A stretch of 64,000 bases of DNA from assembly GCA_024195265.1 (NCBI GenBank), contig JAJLRJ010000006.1:24495270-24559269 (forward strand), given 5' to 3'. Shown one piece after another: positions 20,458 through 32,679 of the stretch. Origin of the DNA: Dendrophyllia cribrosa. Taxonomy: Eukaryota; Cnidaria; Anthozoa; Scleractinia; Dendrophylliidae. Each line of letters begins with the position of its first letter. The stretch's first letter is position 1. Below the pieces are notes generated by a model that worked only from the letters and a program-made list of their open reading frames with translations, made no database searches and was not told the origin of the DNA. The position numbers and the translations under genes are program-made.

Positions 20458-21043
20458 GACTTTCTCAAAGTCCGTTTTTGGTATTTTCGTTTTCGTTTTG
20501 GGTGGTATTTATAATTAGACGTTTTTTGTTTTATGCTTTTCGAAGGCAAGCTAGCGCTAAATTATTATAAACATTCACCATTCGCAAAAAGATATATATT
20601 TGAAATTAATGCGACATTACTCCAAAATTGACCACGGTAAAGAGTGCACCAATGTTGTCAAATGAAAAGAAAAACATTGGTGGCAAAAATTTCTAACGAA
20701 CGCTTTCAAAATTGGCATTTTATAATTACAGGCTTTATTGTGATTGGCTAGTAATTGGCTTCATTTGCATAGGGCCTTTTATTGCATGCTCAGGCACAGT
20801 TTAAAGTTAGTGACGATTCCACCTAAAATCATTATTAGCTGCATTTACAGCAAATTGAGAATGAGTATACATTGCAACAAGTCTTCACCTTGTCTCTAAT
20901 TAAAACCCGTTTCTTTTTTGGGGGGGTGAACTGAAAGTACTGATTTCTGCGAACGCTGTCTCAAGCCTTACGTTTTAAAGATTGTTTGAGGTCTTCAAAA
21001 CTCAAAACTCTCGTTTTTGAATCAGGCCAATCCACTAAAAGTA

Positions 21044-21184
21044 TGTATATGTTGTGGTTCAATTTTATCCTTGATTCAAATTTTATTTTCCTTTGTTTTT
21101 GGCTATGGTAATGTATGATAATGAGTTTTAAACAAAGGAAAATAAAATTTGAACCAAGCATAAAATTTAACCACAACATATACA
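21044..21184. repeat. Long hairpin, 55-bp arms (unit 2)
   Basis: Orthologous to 1649-1789. The arms match better on the left (TTGTGGTT in place of TTGCGGTT) and have acquired one new mismatch on the right. Conserved position in all units shows that it predates the duplication. Confidence 0.8.
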
Positions 21185-21936
21185 TGCTTGGCTATTTTTT
21201 TTTTATCATTGACTTGCATTGCGCTTGGGTAATTGTTAAAATATATACTTGTACAAGCCTGTGACGATTGTATATGTATCGACTAGACAATATCTATTTT
21301 ATGTTTAGCACTAAACAATATAAACATGGATTTTTCTTGCACGCTTTTTTTTATTACTATTATTCCCTGCATTTTCATTCCCAAATATGTGGCAGAAGGC
21401 CCATGGGACGAGATTGGATAGCATGCATTTCGACTAAATAAAGTTTTATTTATCTCAAATAGACTTAATTAAATTACTCACATTTCAATAGTGATGTGTC
21501 TTTTCTGGTCATTTCTTCCCTATATTTTGTGGACAATGCTTGAAAAACTGCGCCAGCATCCCTAAAGAGTTGGTAACCAAGCGCTCGGTGCTTATTTTTT
21601 AAAGGTTCTAAATTTTGCGTTTTTTCTTTCACGATCCCGCGAAAGGAAAAGTTCACGCAAAAAAAGCTTCCCGCACAATTTTTTTTCGTAAAAAGTTACT
21701 CCCACTGTCGATACAACACCTTGAAACGTTATGTTAAATCGTGTTTGTACCAATTTACTTAAAACGCGCGTCTCTTTCGTTCAGAAACAAAACTTTGAGG
21801 AATAAAACGATGAGATTATAGTCGATAAGCGCAACGGTCGCTCGTGTCCCACCCGTAACTAGCTTTTCGTGAAAGCATTCAAGGACCCGAGAGCCGCATT
21901 GAATTTTCTGGTTGTATTTATCGTCTTTATGAGGCG

Positions 21937-22181
21937 ATGACTGCGGTTTTGGATGTGAGATGCTTAGAAAGGAATGGACTCGCTCTTTATTCCAGCGAAG
22001 TGTTGGAACGATTGGAATCGATTGAAGGTAACGTTTTGTCGCTTTTCGTTGGAGTGACTTGGAATTGCGAGTTCTCCCTTTACTTCTTTTAGGTCAAGTC
22101 AAACCAGAAATACCAAAACTCGCTAAAATGCCGTTTCGAAGCCATAAAGCCGCCAAGAAACAACACACAAACATTGTTTAG
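21937..22181 (+). CDS. Predicted two-exon small ORF, 59 aa (unit 2)
   Basis: Exon 1 is 21937-22027, intron 22028-22092 and exon 2 22093-22181, with the same GT-AG borders, frame and stop as in unit 1. I see no coding change between the copies over this stretch. That is mild support for function, but recent duplication alone could explain it. Family unknown. Confidence 0.4.
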
Positions 22182-22185
22182 TGAG

Positions 22186-22671
22186 GTATGAACACTTTAA
22201 TGGCTATAATAATTTTCCGAATGAGGCCTAAAACTACTGTGATAAAACGGTTAACTCCAAGCTTTTGCCGATCAACGGCATCATCAGGGATAAAAAAAAG
22301 ATATTCCGAGTGGGTCTATATACAAATGTAAAGTTAAATGTGTAAAAAGCGTAAGCATGTGGCAGGTATGTGAAATACATAAGAATAACACGGTATAAAT
22401 AATAAGGTACAGACATGAATAAGAAGCGAATAAAATGGTCTAACAAGCGAGTGTCATGGAACAAAGAGTCTCTCGATCTCCAGATATGGTAAAATAGTCA
22501 CTAGAACAAAAGGTCCGCGAATTCGCTGCATTCGTTTCGGGAGTTAAGGGTCGGTTCGTATTTTCTTATGTAAAATGCTTCAAATAGGCGTAGATTTACG
22601 GGTTCGCTTTCTAGTACAATAGAAGGTCTCCCTGCAACAACGTCCTGAGTGCGTTTTTGGTAACTTTCACT
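22186..22671 (-). pseudogene. Penelope-like element B, 3' end remnant (unit 2)
   Basis: Orthologue of 2866-3350. The GIY-YIG tail is encoded by 22671-22501 on the minus strand and ends with the same TAG. The AAATA at 22492-22496, next to the stop, is the empty site of the unit 3 Crypton-bearing insertion. Confidence 0.7.
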
Positions 22672-22955
22672 AAAATTGTATGTTTTAGGCTTTTAAAAGC
22701 ACAGTTTTGTCAAATTATTGATTTACTATTGTTAAGGTACTTAAAACAGCTCCAAAATGGGAAAGAAAATCCACATCTTTTTGAAAATGTTTTGGGCCCC
22801 TATGACACCCTATGGCTCCCAGGACACCCTATGTATCTTTTCAAAATAAAAAATTATTCTGTTCGAAGATAGAAGATTTGTTGACCTGGTTTAAATCCTT
22901 TCAGCCATATTTACATGATCCAGTCATAATTTTGGCAAGTGAGTACACGTATTTT

Positions 22956-23982
22956 GTGCACGTTGTTGGCCCGTATTAACAACAGAAGAAATGTGCCAGT
23001 TTTTCAAGAAACGTGGGTACCCTGATTCTGTTGTTAATACGGGCCAACAACGTGCACAACAGATCGACAGACAATCAGCACTACAAACGCCACAGAAAGA
23101 AGAGAACGAGAGAATTCCATTCACCCTCACTTTCCACCCACACAACAACACAGTCAAAAGCATCATTTTAAAAAAATTTCAAATTACTCCAAAACGACCC
23201 CGAAACTGGCAGAATGTTTTCACAACCCCCACTAATTTCGTTCAAACGTGACAAAAACATAGGCAACTTTCTAGTTACGAGCGCACTGAAATCTGACGAG
23301 GAACCGGCAACTTTTAAATGCACACGCACACGATGTAACACTTGTCCTTTCATTCACAACGCGGACAAAATAACAGGACCCAAACGATTTATTAAAATCA
23401 CTGATCGTTTTACATGCACCTCCGTAAATGTTATCTACTGCATAACATGTACTTTTTGCAAAAAAATCTACATTGGCGAAACAGGGAGGAGACTGGGCGA
23501 CCGTTTTCGTGAACATCTCCGAGACGTTGAAAAAAATGACAAAGACGCATCCAAACCAGTCGCGCGCCATTTTAATCTTACTAACCATTCTAAACAACAC
23601 ACGACAATCTGCGGCCTTTCCCTACACCAGGGTAACACAGAAAGCCGTAAAAACCTAGAACCGAAAAAATCATCTTTCAAATCGGCACTCTCAAACCCCA
23701 CGGAATCAACGAACGCTTTTCATTCAACTAATTTACGTTTGTTTTTCACGTCACCATATTACCACCAATAGCGTAGCTCCACCGCTTACTATATAAAACC
23801 ACACACTACCCACAATTCCTTGATTCGCTCCGACCAAGGGCTAGCGCTCGAAACGTCAGCTATTTGTTGAATCTTTTTACGGTGGTCAATTTACCTTATC
23901 GACTCAGTCGATAAAACTAAATTCTCGTGTTTCATCCCCCCACCGACGCAGCACCACAGTTTCTCTAGAAACTTACCCCATT
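22956..23982 (+). pseudogene. Penelope-like element A, 3' remnant (unit 2)
   Basis: Same truncation point, 5' micro-inversion and two frameshifts as the unit 1 copy, without the nonsense change. A 185-codon frame from 23214 covers the zinc-finger linker and most of the GIY-YIG domain, then runs off frame at GAACCG. It cannot make the complete endonuclease. Confidence 0.85.
23822..23873 (+). ncRNA. Hammerhead-like motif with G8 changed to C (unit 2)
   Basis: Same as the unit 1 motif, including the CGACCAA core and the TTG insertion in the stem I loop. Probably inactive. Confidence 0.6.
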
Positions 23983-25010
23983 TATAACGTTATTTAAGGC
24001 GGGCTTATCGATCGCGTTCGCCACTTGCGACAACATGGCTGAACAGCGAACAACTCAGTGGTTAAGCGCTGGTTTAAACCATGTTAAAGGCCCGCTCGAC
24101 GATGGAAGGACATCATGAAGTCCGGAAATCCTTAAGTCTCTAGCACCTCTCAAAGAAACGAGTCGTCTTTCTTGTCATACCTTGTGTCTAAAGCGCCATT
24201 TAGCGCTCGTGAAAAATGGACCTTGGTGGACAAGGCGAGCCGGCGGGAAAGTCTGCAATCATTTTGGATCAGAAAAGGGGCAGCGTTGTGAGTTGTGGCC
24301 CATTTGCCAATTGCCATCCCGTGCCGTGGTCGAAATGCCCGATATCCGAAGTGCTTCCAGACTTATAATATTTTGCTATAATTTTTTCCCGACATGCTTT
24401 GCGACAGTGGCGGAGAGGCCCGCTATGCGTGTTCGGGCACTTGAAACACAGCTTTGGGCCGCTCGAAGTGAGTTCTTGCTGGCCGGCCGAAATTGGGAAA
24501 GGCAGGCAGAGGCTGTCAGTCGGAGCGGAGAACCGGGAGCGCTTCCTAGGAAGTCCGCAAGGGAGATGGTGTGAAACTAAGTGGCTGACCAGTATTGGCG
24601 ATAAAATGGAGCGATTTTGAGGGAATGAACTTCGGTTCGGGATTGTTTTTTTTTTTCTTGAGCAGAATTTAGCGTACAGGCCGAAACTTAGCCATCTGAA
24701 GTGAAAAATCAGCATAAAATCGAGAAATTTGGGCAAAGTTAGGGATTCATTTTCTCGAGCAGAGACACGGAATTATCTTTTTTTTGCATACGTTATTTCT
24801 CAAAAACGAAATTCTGAACAATGATTTGCAATTTATTTGTAGCTCAAATGCCAAAGATGAGGCAAATCTAAGCGAGAATAAATAAAAAAGGCCTTAAGTG
24901 CGACATGAGACGGTTATGCACCCAGCCCTTCAAATGTCTAACTCGATAAGTATTCATAACACTAATCCCAAGCGGCATATAGTACACAAAGACAACACGC
25001 TGCAGTGTCT
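23983..25010. other. GC-richer block with conserved overlapping ORFs (unit 2)
   Basis: Orthologue of 4662-5690. The plus frame 24182-24574 is longer than in unit 1, which has a TGA at about 5135. The minus frame 24736-24269 has 155 codons, as in unit 1. Function unknown. Confidence 0.35.
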
Positions 25011-25027
25011 TTTTTAGTTTTATTGAT

Positions 25028-25433
25028 GAAAGGAACAACTTAAGCGGTTAATTACTGAAACAAACAACTTAATTCTGCCTTTTTTAAGTGAAATGGACAA
25101 CTTTCGTATTTTTTCTATTAAGTGAAAAGAACAACTTAAGCAGTTTAACAGCAGCGAAACCAGCATCTTGAGTGCTTCAAAAGCAATAAAACGAACAACA
25201 AAAACGGTTTAGCCGCAGCGAAATGAACAACAAGCAAAGCAAAGCAACAGTTTAAAAGCAGTGGAAAAACAACTTGCGCTTTTTGCGAGTGAAACGAACA
25301 ACTTGAGTGGTTTAAAGGCAGTGAAACTATTCCCACAACCTTCCTTTTTTTTCTCGAGTGAAACAAAGAACTTGAGTGGTTTAAAGGCAGTGAAACTAAC
25401 AACTTGCGTTTTTTTTTCGAATGAAACGAAAAT
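25028..25433. repeat. Irregular AACAACTT minisatellite (unit 2)
   Basis: Same array as at 5705 with fewer copies and a local rearrangement near 25230 (AACAACAAGCAAAGC). It shows copy-number change since the large duplication. Confidence 0.8.
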
Positions 25434-25705
25434 GACACTCGCTTGTTAGACCATTTTATTCGCTTCTTATTCATGTCTGTACCTTATTATTTATACCGTG
25501 TTATTCTTATGTATTTCACATACCTGCCACATGCTTACGCTTTTTACACATTATTTACTTTACATTTGTATAAAGATCCACGCGGAATATTTTTCTTTTT
25601 ATCTCTGATGATGCCGTTGATTGGCGAAAGCTTGGATTTTATCGTTTCATCACAGTAGTTTTAGGCCTCATTCGAATAATTATTATATTCTTTAAATGAT
25701 ACTGG
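25434..25705 (+). mobile_element. Penelope-B terminal segment (pseudo-LTR), plus orientation (unit 2)
   Basis: Orthologue of 6192-6470. The hammerhead-like core lies at 25605-25636, and stem II has a C-to-T change that leaves a G-U pair. Confidence 0.65.
25605..25636 (+). ncRNA. Hammerhead-like core of Penelope-B (unit 2)
   Basis: Core CTGATGA and GAAA kept. Stem II is GCCG-TTGAT-TGGC (one G-U pair). The base pairs next to the core in stem I are weakened because ATCC has become ATCT. Confidence 0.5.
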
Positions 25706-25931
25706 AGGACAACATCTAAAGACTTTTAATATCCATTAAAATGGCAATTTTTTTAAATTTTGATATTTTGTCAAATTCACGATAAAATCCCATACAAATC
25801 CTTATATTTTTGTCGTTTAAGTATTCCTTTTGTGAGCCTGGGCTCCATGTGCAATTACTTTCGTATATATATTCATGCAACTGCTGTCGATATTGAAGTT
25901 ATTTGAATTTTAGCGTTCTTTATGTGACGTG

Positions 25932-26004
25932 GCTTCCGTAGTGTAGTGGTTATCACGTCCGCCTAACACGCGGAAGGTCGCCAGTTCAAGCCTGGCCGGA
26001 AACA
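25932..26004 (+). tRNA. tRNA-Val(AAC) with one acceptor mismatch (unit 2, module 1)
   Basis: The acceptor 5' strand is GCTTCCG, leaving a C2-A71 mismatch; everything else, including the D and T loops, is canonical. Followed by an eight-base T run. It lacks the elbow changes of its orthologue at 6699, so those arose after duplication. Confidence 0.85.
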
Positions 26005-26857
26005 CATTTTTTTTCTATTTTTTTTTCTCCCATTTTTAATATTCCAATCATAGAAATTTGTTAATGAGCAAAACTATTACATTTTTCCAGAAATAAATAT
26101 ACAGTAATTAAAAAGAAGCAAATAAAAAAAAAAATCAGGAGACCATCAATACGGGCATCTGAAAAAATAACAAATCTGTCTGAAAATTTCGTCTTTCATC
26201 GGCACATTTATAAGGCACTGAAACGACACCAAAAGGACCAGTCTGATGATTTTTTTACCGTCAGACAGAGATTTCGGTGGCCTGCTAAACTACCTAACAG
26301 GCCTAATGGCGTTGCCCCTGCGCGAAACGCGAGTAACGCGCGCGAGGCGCGCGAGGGAGGGAATCGTGTCCTGGGCTGGACCGTCACAATAGCGCCTATT
26401 CTTTGTTTCGCTTACGTCATATTGAAATTCAGAAGCATTAAACAACAGATTTCGATTCCAAAATGTTTATGGTATTGTAGAGAGTTTAAAACTACACATC
26501 TGGGCCATATTTTGAAGCGCAAGAGCGTTTTGTTCAAGAGTTTATATAATTAATATAGGCGAACGAGATACTTGTATAATTATATAGTTTCGTTTATGTG
26601 GTACCGTATAAAGTGTCTATGAAATGAAATTTTTTCTTCGTTTTTCTGTAGTTTATTGTGTTCAGAGAACGCAAATAATAATTATTTTTGGAGGTAAAGA
26701 ATGAAAATCGTTTTTTTAGCCGCTTAACACTTCGTCACTTCGGTTAAAAGTGGCTCCAATTTTTGGAGAGCTTGGGGCGAGCGGGAGTGAGTGATAACGT
26801 AAATTACGCAGAAAGGATGACACATTGGTTTGTTTATAGCCTACATGGCAGGCGTTC

Positions 26858-26891
26858 GAAGGGGAAGGGGAAGGGGAAGGGGAAGGGGAAG
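26858..26891. repeat. (GGGGAA)n microsatellite, about 5 copies (unit 2)
   Basis: Same locus as 7627-7766, contracted or never expanded. Confidence 0.95.
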
Positions 26892-27580
26892 AATTCAGGC
26901 GCGAGAGAACGCGAAGGGTGACCCCTTCCTCGCGCGAGCCACACAGGCTAGACTTTTGTTTACGCTACGAATTCTCTTTTTTGCCAACGCTTTTGGCCGT
27001 ACAAATGTGAAATCGCGCCTAATATGTTTCTTTACAGTCACTTGAAGGTGTAAAGGATCCGTTTTTTGATCGTGTCCACTGTAGTTTTGCCGTAGCTAGG
27101 CAAACCGACTGTGCCGCTTGAGGGAAGGAAATGAACATAAAGAAGACGAACTTCAATTTAGATTATTGAACGTGAAAGGTATGCATTTTAGTATCTCAGC
27201 ATCTCAGTAGCTCGCCAGTTGAGATGAAAGCTTGTTGAACGTAGAGGCTATATTATTAATTATTTTTATTTAGTGGCTTAGTGACTAGCGTTTATCAAAC
27301 GCGAATGATATATTTGTGGTACAAACAATGTATATTACATGATATTAGCGACTCGGCCGGTCTCCTCTGCCGATTCTACATACATGCATACATACGTAGT
27401 TTATTTGGTGAAGCAGGTTAATATAAGGCAGCTAAGCTGATGTGGACCTGCTATACTAACTAAAAATTCTACTAATTACAAAGTTATAAAATTGAATGCA
27501 TACAGTAAATGAGTCCATAAAAACATTAAAGTTCATTCTGAAGTTCATTGATCCCGCATGGAGTTATGAGCTTATTTTAT

Positions 27581-27796
27581 CGGTATATACTTCATGGTAA
27601 CACACCATATAGGGATCCTATCATGTAGGGATCCTAAAAACTCATTTTAAAATGGTTAGCTTTTATTTACTGTTATGGGTAGTGATATCCATAACAGTAA
27701 ATAAAAGCTAACCATTTTAAAATGAGTTTTTAGCCCTAAATAAGTGCCGGATTCTTTGATGTGCATAAATTAAAACCCACCATGAAGTATATCCCA
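27581..27796. mobile_element. 216-bp hairpin MITE (unit 2)
   Basis: Same element and target duplication as 8454-8669. The perfect 41-bp arms are at 27638-27678 and 27689-27729. Here the right flank continues directly into CGGCTTGGC, giving the empty state for the unit 1 insert. Confidence 0.8.
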
Positions 27797-28555
27797 TTTT
27801 ATCGGCTTGGCAGTTCGCCCGTCGGCTAAACTGTAGAATACCTGGCCACTTATTTGCATCTTGTTGGAAAAGAATGGATCCTTTTGTTTTCATATGCCTC
27901 GTTTTATAAAACGATCAGGGATATGTAAATAAGTGGCCGGGTATTCTAAAATCGCTCCCGCCCGAAGGATTTACATCTTAGCTGCTTGGCGACCTGCTAG
28001 TTGAAAGTTTCTAAATTATACTGATATCAGCATGCATATCCGAGTTGGAATTTTTCAGGCGGCTCGGTAATTAAATGTGAATGATGTTTTTTTTAGCGGC
28101 AAGGCGCCTTGATAGCGAAATCAAAATGTTTGAACTCAAGTATATACGTAATACTTAAGTTTCTTAGTTCAGTGTCTTGCCAGTGAGTTGAAAGTTTCTG
28201 GAACAGTTTAACCGCTTGGCGGCTTGTAAGCGAGTTCCGAGCGTGACAGTAGGGTTCCGAAAGTAGCGTTCCCCGTTGCTTTTGGATTTAGCAGGCCTAA
28301 GAGGTCGCAACTTTCGGGTAGCCGCTACTTTGGGTAGCTGTTGCTTTCGGGCACCTAAAATATGTGAGTATTTGAAAAAAAAAGAACGATGCTAAACACA
28401 ACCACGGAATGGGTATAATTCTCTTTATCATCGATTAACTAACTATGCAAGTCCCGCGAATAAGAGACTGCTCGCAGTCTAGGTCTCGGAAAAAAATCAC
28501 GTTGTGCTGTCTGTATTGATGGCTTTTACGGCGGCTGTCTGTATTGATGGCTTTT

Positions 28556-28664
28556 ACGGCGGCCATGTTGGTGGACAGAACAATTAAATTTTCATCATTG
28601 GGAATAAAACTCTATTTTTATGCAAACGATTTCTATTGTTTCTGACCGCTAACATGGCCGCCGT
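28556..28664. mobile_element. 109-bp MITE (unit 2)
   Basis: Orthologue of 10712-10820. A partial duplication of the preceding CTGTCTGTATTGATGGC stretch lies directly in front of it (28506-28552). Confidence 0.7.
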
Positions 28665-28735
28665 GAAAAAACCTATTGTTTTTACGTAGCTGTCTGTATT
28701 GTAGTCATTTGAATCTATCGCCTTTACGTAATGTC

Positions 28736-28810
28736 GTTTCCGTAGTGTAGTGGTTATCACGTCCGCCTAATACACGCGGAAGGTCGCCAGTTCAAGCCTG
28801 GCCGGAAACA
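28736..28810 (+). tRNA. tRNA-Val-like with a 9-nt anticodon loop (unit 2, module 2)
   Basis: 75 nt long. A TA duplication makes the anticodon loop CTAATACAC, nine bases in place of seven, so decoding as Val-AAC is unlikely. Stems, D and T loops and terminator are unchanged. The orthologues at 10893 and 61466 lack the duplication. Confidence 0.8.
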
Positions 28811-29481
28811 CATCTTTTTTGTCCTTTTTTTTACATAAAAACATTGGAAATTTGTTGATGACCAGAACTATTACATTTTTCCAGATATAAAAATACAGTA
28901 ATTAAATAAAAAAGAAGCACATAAAAAGAAAAAAAATCAGGAGCCATCAATATTGATGGGCTCCTGATAGAGATAGAGCCGGAGATGGAAGCTCCTATTG
29001 ACGGGCTCCTGTGGGCTCCAGGAAAAAATACAAATTGGTCTGAAAATTGTGTCTTTCATCGACACATTCATCAGACACTAATTAAAAAACGACACCAGAA
29101 GGACCAGTCTGAAGATTTTTTACCGTCACGCAGAGTTTTTGGTGGCCTGCACAACTTCCTAATAGGCGCTTTTGCGTTGCACCTGAGCGAAACGCGAAGA
29201 ACGAGCGCGGAGCGCGAGGCGTGCGAGGACGCGCGAGGGAAGGAATCGTGTCCTGGGCTGGACCTCCACAATAGCGTCTATTCTTGGTTTGCACTTACGT
29301 CATATCAAAATCCAGAAGCATTAATCAACAGATTTCGATTCCAAAATGTTTATGAAATTGTAGAGAGTTTCAAACTACACATCTGGGCCAATTTTTTAAG
29401 TGCAAGAGCATTTCGTTCAAGAGTTATAGGCGAACAAGGCACATATAATTATATAGTTTTGTTTTTGTCAGTACCGTTTAA

Positions 29482-30785
29482 AGTGTCCATGAAATCTAAC
29501 TTTTCTCTTCGTTTTTCTGTTGTTTATTGTGTTCAGAGATCGAAAATAATAATTATTTCCCGAGGAAAAGAATGAAAATTGTGTTTTGTAACGCTCAAAA
29601 ATGCGTCACTTTGGTTCATGAAAATGGGCTCCAATTTTTGAAGAGCCTGGGGCGAGTGGGAGTAAGTGATAACGTAATTTACGTAGAAAGGATGACACAT
29701 TTGGTCGTTTACGCTATAATTTCCTTGGAATTCTTTAGCGTGATGATAATTTTTGCCAACGTTTTTGACCGTACAAACGTCAGATTCGGCGCCTAATCTG
29801 TTTCTTTACAGTCACTTGAAGGTGAAGAGGATCATTTTCGGATCACTCTTGAGGATCGTGTCTGACTGTAGTTTTGCTGTAGCGAGGCGAACCGACTGTG
29901 CCACTTAGCGAAGGAAGTGAACATGAAGAAGCTAAGACGGACTTCAAGTTAGATTATTGAACGTCAAAGGTATACATTTTGGTAGCTCAGCGTCTCAGTG
30001 GCTCGCCAGTTGTGTTGAAAGCTTGTTGAACGCAGAGGCTTTATTATTAATGATGTTTAGTGGCTCAGTGACTGTCGTTTATTCGTTTATCAAACGCGAA
30101 TGATATATTTGTGGTACAAGCAATCTATATTACATGATATTAGCGACTCGGTCCGTCTCCTCTGCCGATTCTGAAGTTCATTGATCGCGCATGGAGTTAT
30201 GCGAGGTGGTATTTTTCAGGCGGCTCGCTAATTGAAGTGAATGGTGTAATTTTAGCGGCAAGGCGCCTTGATAACGAAATCAAAATGTTTCAACTCAAGT
30301 ACATACTTTAGCTTCTTAGTTCAGTGTCTTGCCAATGAGTTGAAGGTTTCTGAAAATTTTAATCGCTTGGCGGCTCGTAGAGTTTCCAAAGTAGCGGCAC
30401 CCGTTACTTTCGGAATTAGCAGGCCTTAGGGGCCGCTACTTCGGGTAGCCGTTACTTTCGGGTAGCCGCTACTTCAGGTAGCGGTTACTTTCAGGCACCT
30501 AAACTGAGCGATGTAACGATTGTTACGAAAAGTCTTACGCATTTGTAGATATAGTTTTGATACATGTTCCGTAGAACTAAAGAATAAAAGCATGCGAGTG
30601 AACACATGCGTGGCTCCACTCTGAATTTTATAATTCGGAATACCGTATAAAACGTTTCAGTATTACTCGCCTGTCAGGGCCGATCAAGTCAGTATATTTT
30701 TGTAGGCCTTACTGACTTCGACGGCTCTTCAGTCGGGCTGAGGCTTGAAGGTACTCCTACATAGGATGTGGATTGAAAAATTGTA
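29482..30785 (+). mobile_element. Diverged TTAA-family body (unit 2, module 2)
   Basis: Orthologue of 11640-12965, with the same internal blocks and the GTTACTTTCGG repeats at about 30390-30500. The 89-codon frame at 29527-29796 is open here too. Confidence 0.65.
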
Positions 30786-31114
30786 AACACCGGACCGTTA
30801 CCCACCCCGAGCGTGAGTAATTTTAAACTTTATAGGCCAGGCCTCCAAATGTTAAGGTAACGCGCTCTGTGCATAAAGCCTCTTCCGATGGCTCTAAACG
30901 GGAAAGTTTGTCGTAGTGATTGGCGACCTTTAATTCTCTCTCAGTGAAAATGCGACTCTGATGAAGATGACGAATGGAAAACAGAACTATCGACTATGGT
31001 CTACGTGGAATTTCGAGGCGACTGAAAGTGTTGGAGCGAATTTACGGCCGTTTTCCTTCGGTGGATCCCATAGGCTTGTTGAGCAGAGTGCCCAACCTAA
31101 TGTCTCTTTTTTAG

Positions 31115-31209
31115 GGAGGAAGAAACAATGGAACTAAAACTCGCTGGAATCGCTTCGATTCGATCAAAAAAGACAATCAAGACACAAGTAAACACACAAA
31201 AAAGTTCAG
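31115..31209 (+). pseudogene. Exon-like block, 2 bp longer (unit 2)
   Basis: Same splice borders as 13291-13383, but AACACAC in place of AACAC adds two bases and shifts the phase at the donor. Confidence 0.4.
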
Positions 31210-31449
31210 GTGAGCCATTTTTATTCAAATATCGTTTCTAATTTTACGCTCAAATTCGAAGCGAATTTCCCCCATACAAATCCTTATAATTTCGCTATTA
31301 CGCAACAGTTAATACCACGACGTTCAAATTACAACTGTATAAAACATCACTTGAGCTTGGGGTACCTGTGATTCAAGTGTCTTTTCGAAGACCATAATCG
31401 GTTTTTAGCGACACAAGCTGGAAAACTTCAAATGACGTAGTAACGTGCG

Positions 31450-31667
31450 TGACGGAAAAACGACTGAACAAATCGGAAAAACGACTGAACAAATCGGAAA
31501 AACGACTGAACAAATCGGAAAAACGACTGAACAAATCGGAAAAATGACTGAACAAATCGGAAAAACGACTGAACAAATCGGAAAAACGACTGAACTAATC
31601 GGAAAAACGACTGAACAAATCGGAAAAACGATTTAACAAATCGGAAAAACGACTGAACAAATCATAA
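31450..31667. repeat. 21-bp minisatellite, about ten copies (unit 2)
   Basis: Perfect to near-perfect tandem copies with period 21 (core ACGACTGAACAAATCGG). Because 21 is a multiple of three, it reads through as a heptapeptide repeat on both strands; this is not evidence for a gene. Confidence 0.95.
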
Positions 31668-32031
31668 CAACTGGATTAATTCTCGTGCCCAAGGGAAACA
31701 CTAACAAGACTCTTAAAGTGCTACTATGATCAAATTGTCGAATACCTTTAATTTTCGCGTAAATTGGTAGTTAACTTCCTAAAGTACATGATTTCCAAAG
31801 TATATCCTCATGCGATGAAGGAAAGTGTTTTTTTTTTGCGCTCAAACTCCGATAATTTTCATCCGCCATTGAACCGCCATGTTCCTGCGGCCTGGTTACC
31901 AACGGCAGAGGCCTGGTCACTTGGAATTCGCGGGGAAATCAAGTGACGTCATTTTCTCAATTCAATTTCTCATACGATTTCATCCACTTCGATGCTCTCC
32001 TGTTTTCGAAAAGTCTTTCTTCATTTTAATG

Positions 32032-32262
32032 ATGGGAAGTCGTTGTGTTGTACAGGAGTGCAGCAATGAGACTGATAGAGCGGCCGGGATCGCGCTGTAT
32101 GCGAGCCGGATCGATAAAACGATTGATTGTTAGAACCAAGGGGAAGAATTTCCATCCTCACCAAGGACACGTTTTGTTTGTATTTTCTCGATTCACATCG
32201 AGGAAAACCGTTTTACTCGGGCTTTCAACCCATGCCTAGCATATGGAAAAAGGGGAGCGATC
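32032..32262 (+). pseudogene. THAP-type zinc-finger domain relic
   Basis: Starts MGSRCVVQECSN, with the C-x4-C spacing and early position typical of THAP domains. A stop follows after 34 codons (DKTIDC, then TAG). Further THAP-like pieces continue in other frames: a TFCLYF stretch and, near 32233, PSIWKKGS, which resembles the P-x-IW-K-K that closes many invertebrate THAP domains. At least two frameshifts and a stop are needed to explain this, so it is dead. THAP domains bind DNA and occur in P-element and Kolobok-like transposases. Confidence 0.6.
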
Positions 32263-32679
32263 AACAGATTGTAAATCTGAAAAAAATCTTCATAAAGAAG
32301 AAGAAGAAGCGACAAAAGGTGCGCGCAAAGTGTGTGAATATTCTCATATTATAAAGCTTTAATACTGATTGTTTTTATCTGGTGATTTCTCGCTAGCTTG
32401 CTTTACACTCATACAAAAAGTAGTCACAATACACTTTTTTATATCGTGTTTCTCAAGTACCAAACCCTGATTAAACGAATAAATAATGTAAACGTGAAAG
32501 CTTTTATTAACTTAACTTAAGCCTAAGTTTGTATTAATCTTTCCCCCGCCTCGATTAGCCTTTTAATTTTTATGTTGTTTGACTTTCAGTCGCCTATGAC
32601 TGGGCTACTCCCTCCCCTCCTCCCCCCACTCCACCCTAATACTGAATCCTGGTAGTTTTAAAAAGGATGATTTCAAAGG

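Larger units (their letters stand above)
859..20504. repeat. Tandem segmental unit 1 (19.6 kb)
   Basis: The sequence beginning GTATTTATAATTAGACG recurs at 20505 and 51344, and long collinear stretches that differ at only a few percent of positions follow each occurrence. Unit 1 alone carries a 271-bp MITE at 928 and a 1.3-kb insert at 8676. It lacks the large insertions of units 2 and 3 and therefore supplies the empty sites for them. Confidence 0.9.
18604..20504. other. Unit-end region, mostly non-coding (unit 1)
   Basis: Contains the 204-bp MITE 18830-19033, the minus ORF 19733-19921, a CpG-rich patch with three ACGTCRTACGCGC-like copies (about 20085-20180) and a MITE fragment. The equivalent stretch of unit 2 is 49503-51343. 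No other gene is seen. Confidence 0.5.
26611..28365 (+). mobile_element. Diverged TTAA-family body (unit 2, module 1)
   Basis: Orthologue of 7380. The target now reads TATAA in place of TTAA, a point change shared with unit 3. Interrupted by the short microsatellite and the 216-bp MITE. Confidence 0.65.
25870..28686 (+). repeat. tRNA-Val module 1 of unit 2
   Basis: tRNA at 25932, conserved flank and TTAA-family body from 26611. It includes the hairpin MITE 27581-27796, without the 1.3-kb insert of unit 1, and a short (GGGGAA)5. Confidence 0.8.

Noticed and set aside
31373..31636. Heptapeptide-repeat proteins at the 21-bp minisatellite
   Set aside because: Both strands are open because the period is a multiple of three; unit 1 has only two repeats and no ORF.
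31450..31667. CRISPR array
   Set aside because: The 21-bp repeats are contiguous, without unique spacers, in a eukaryotic context.
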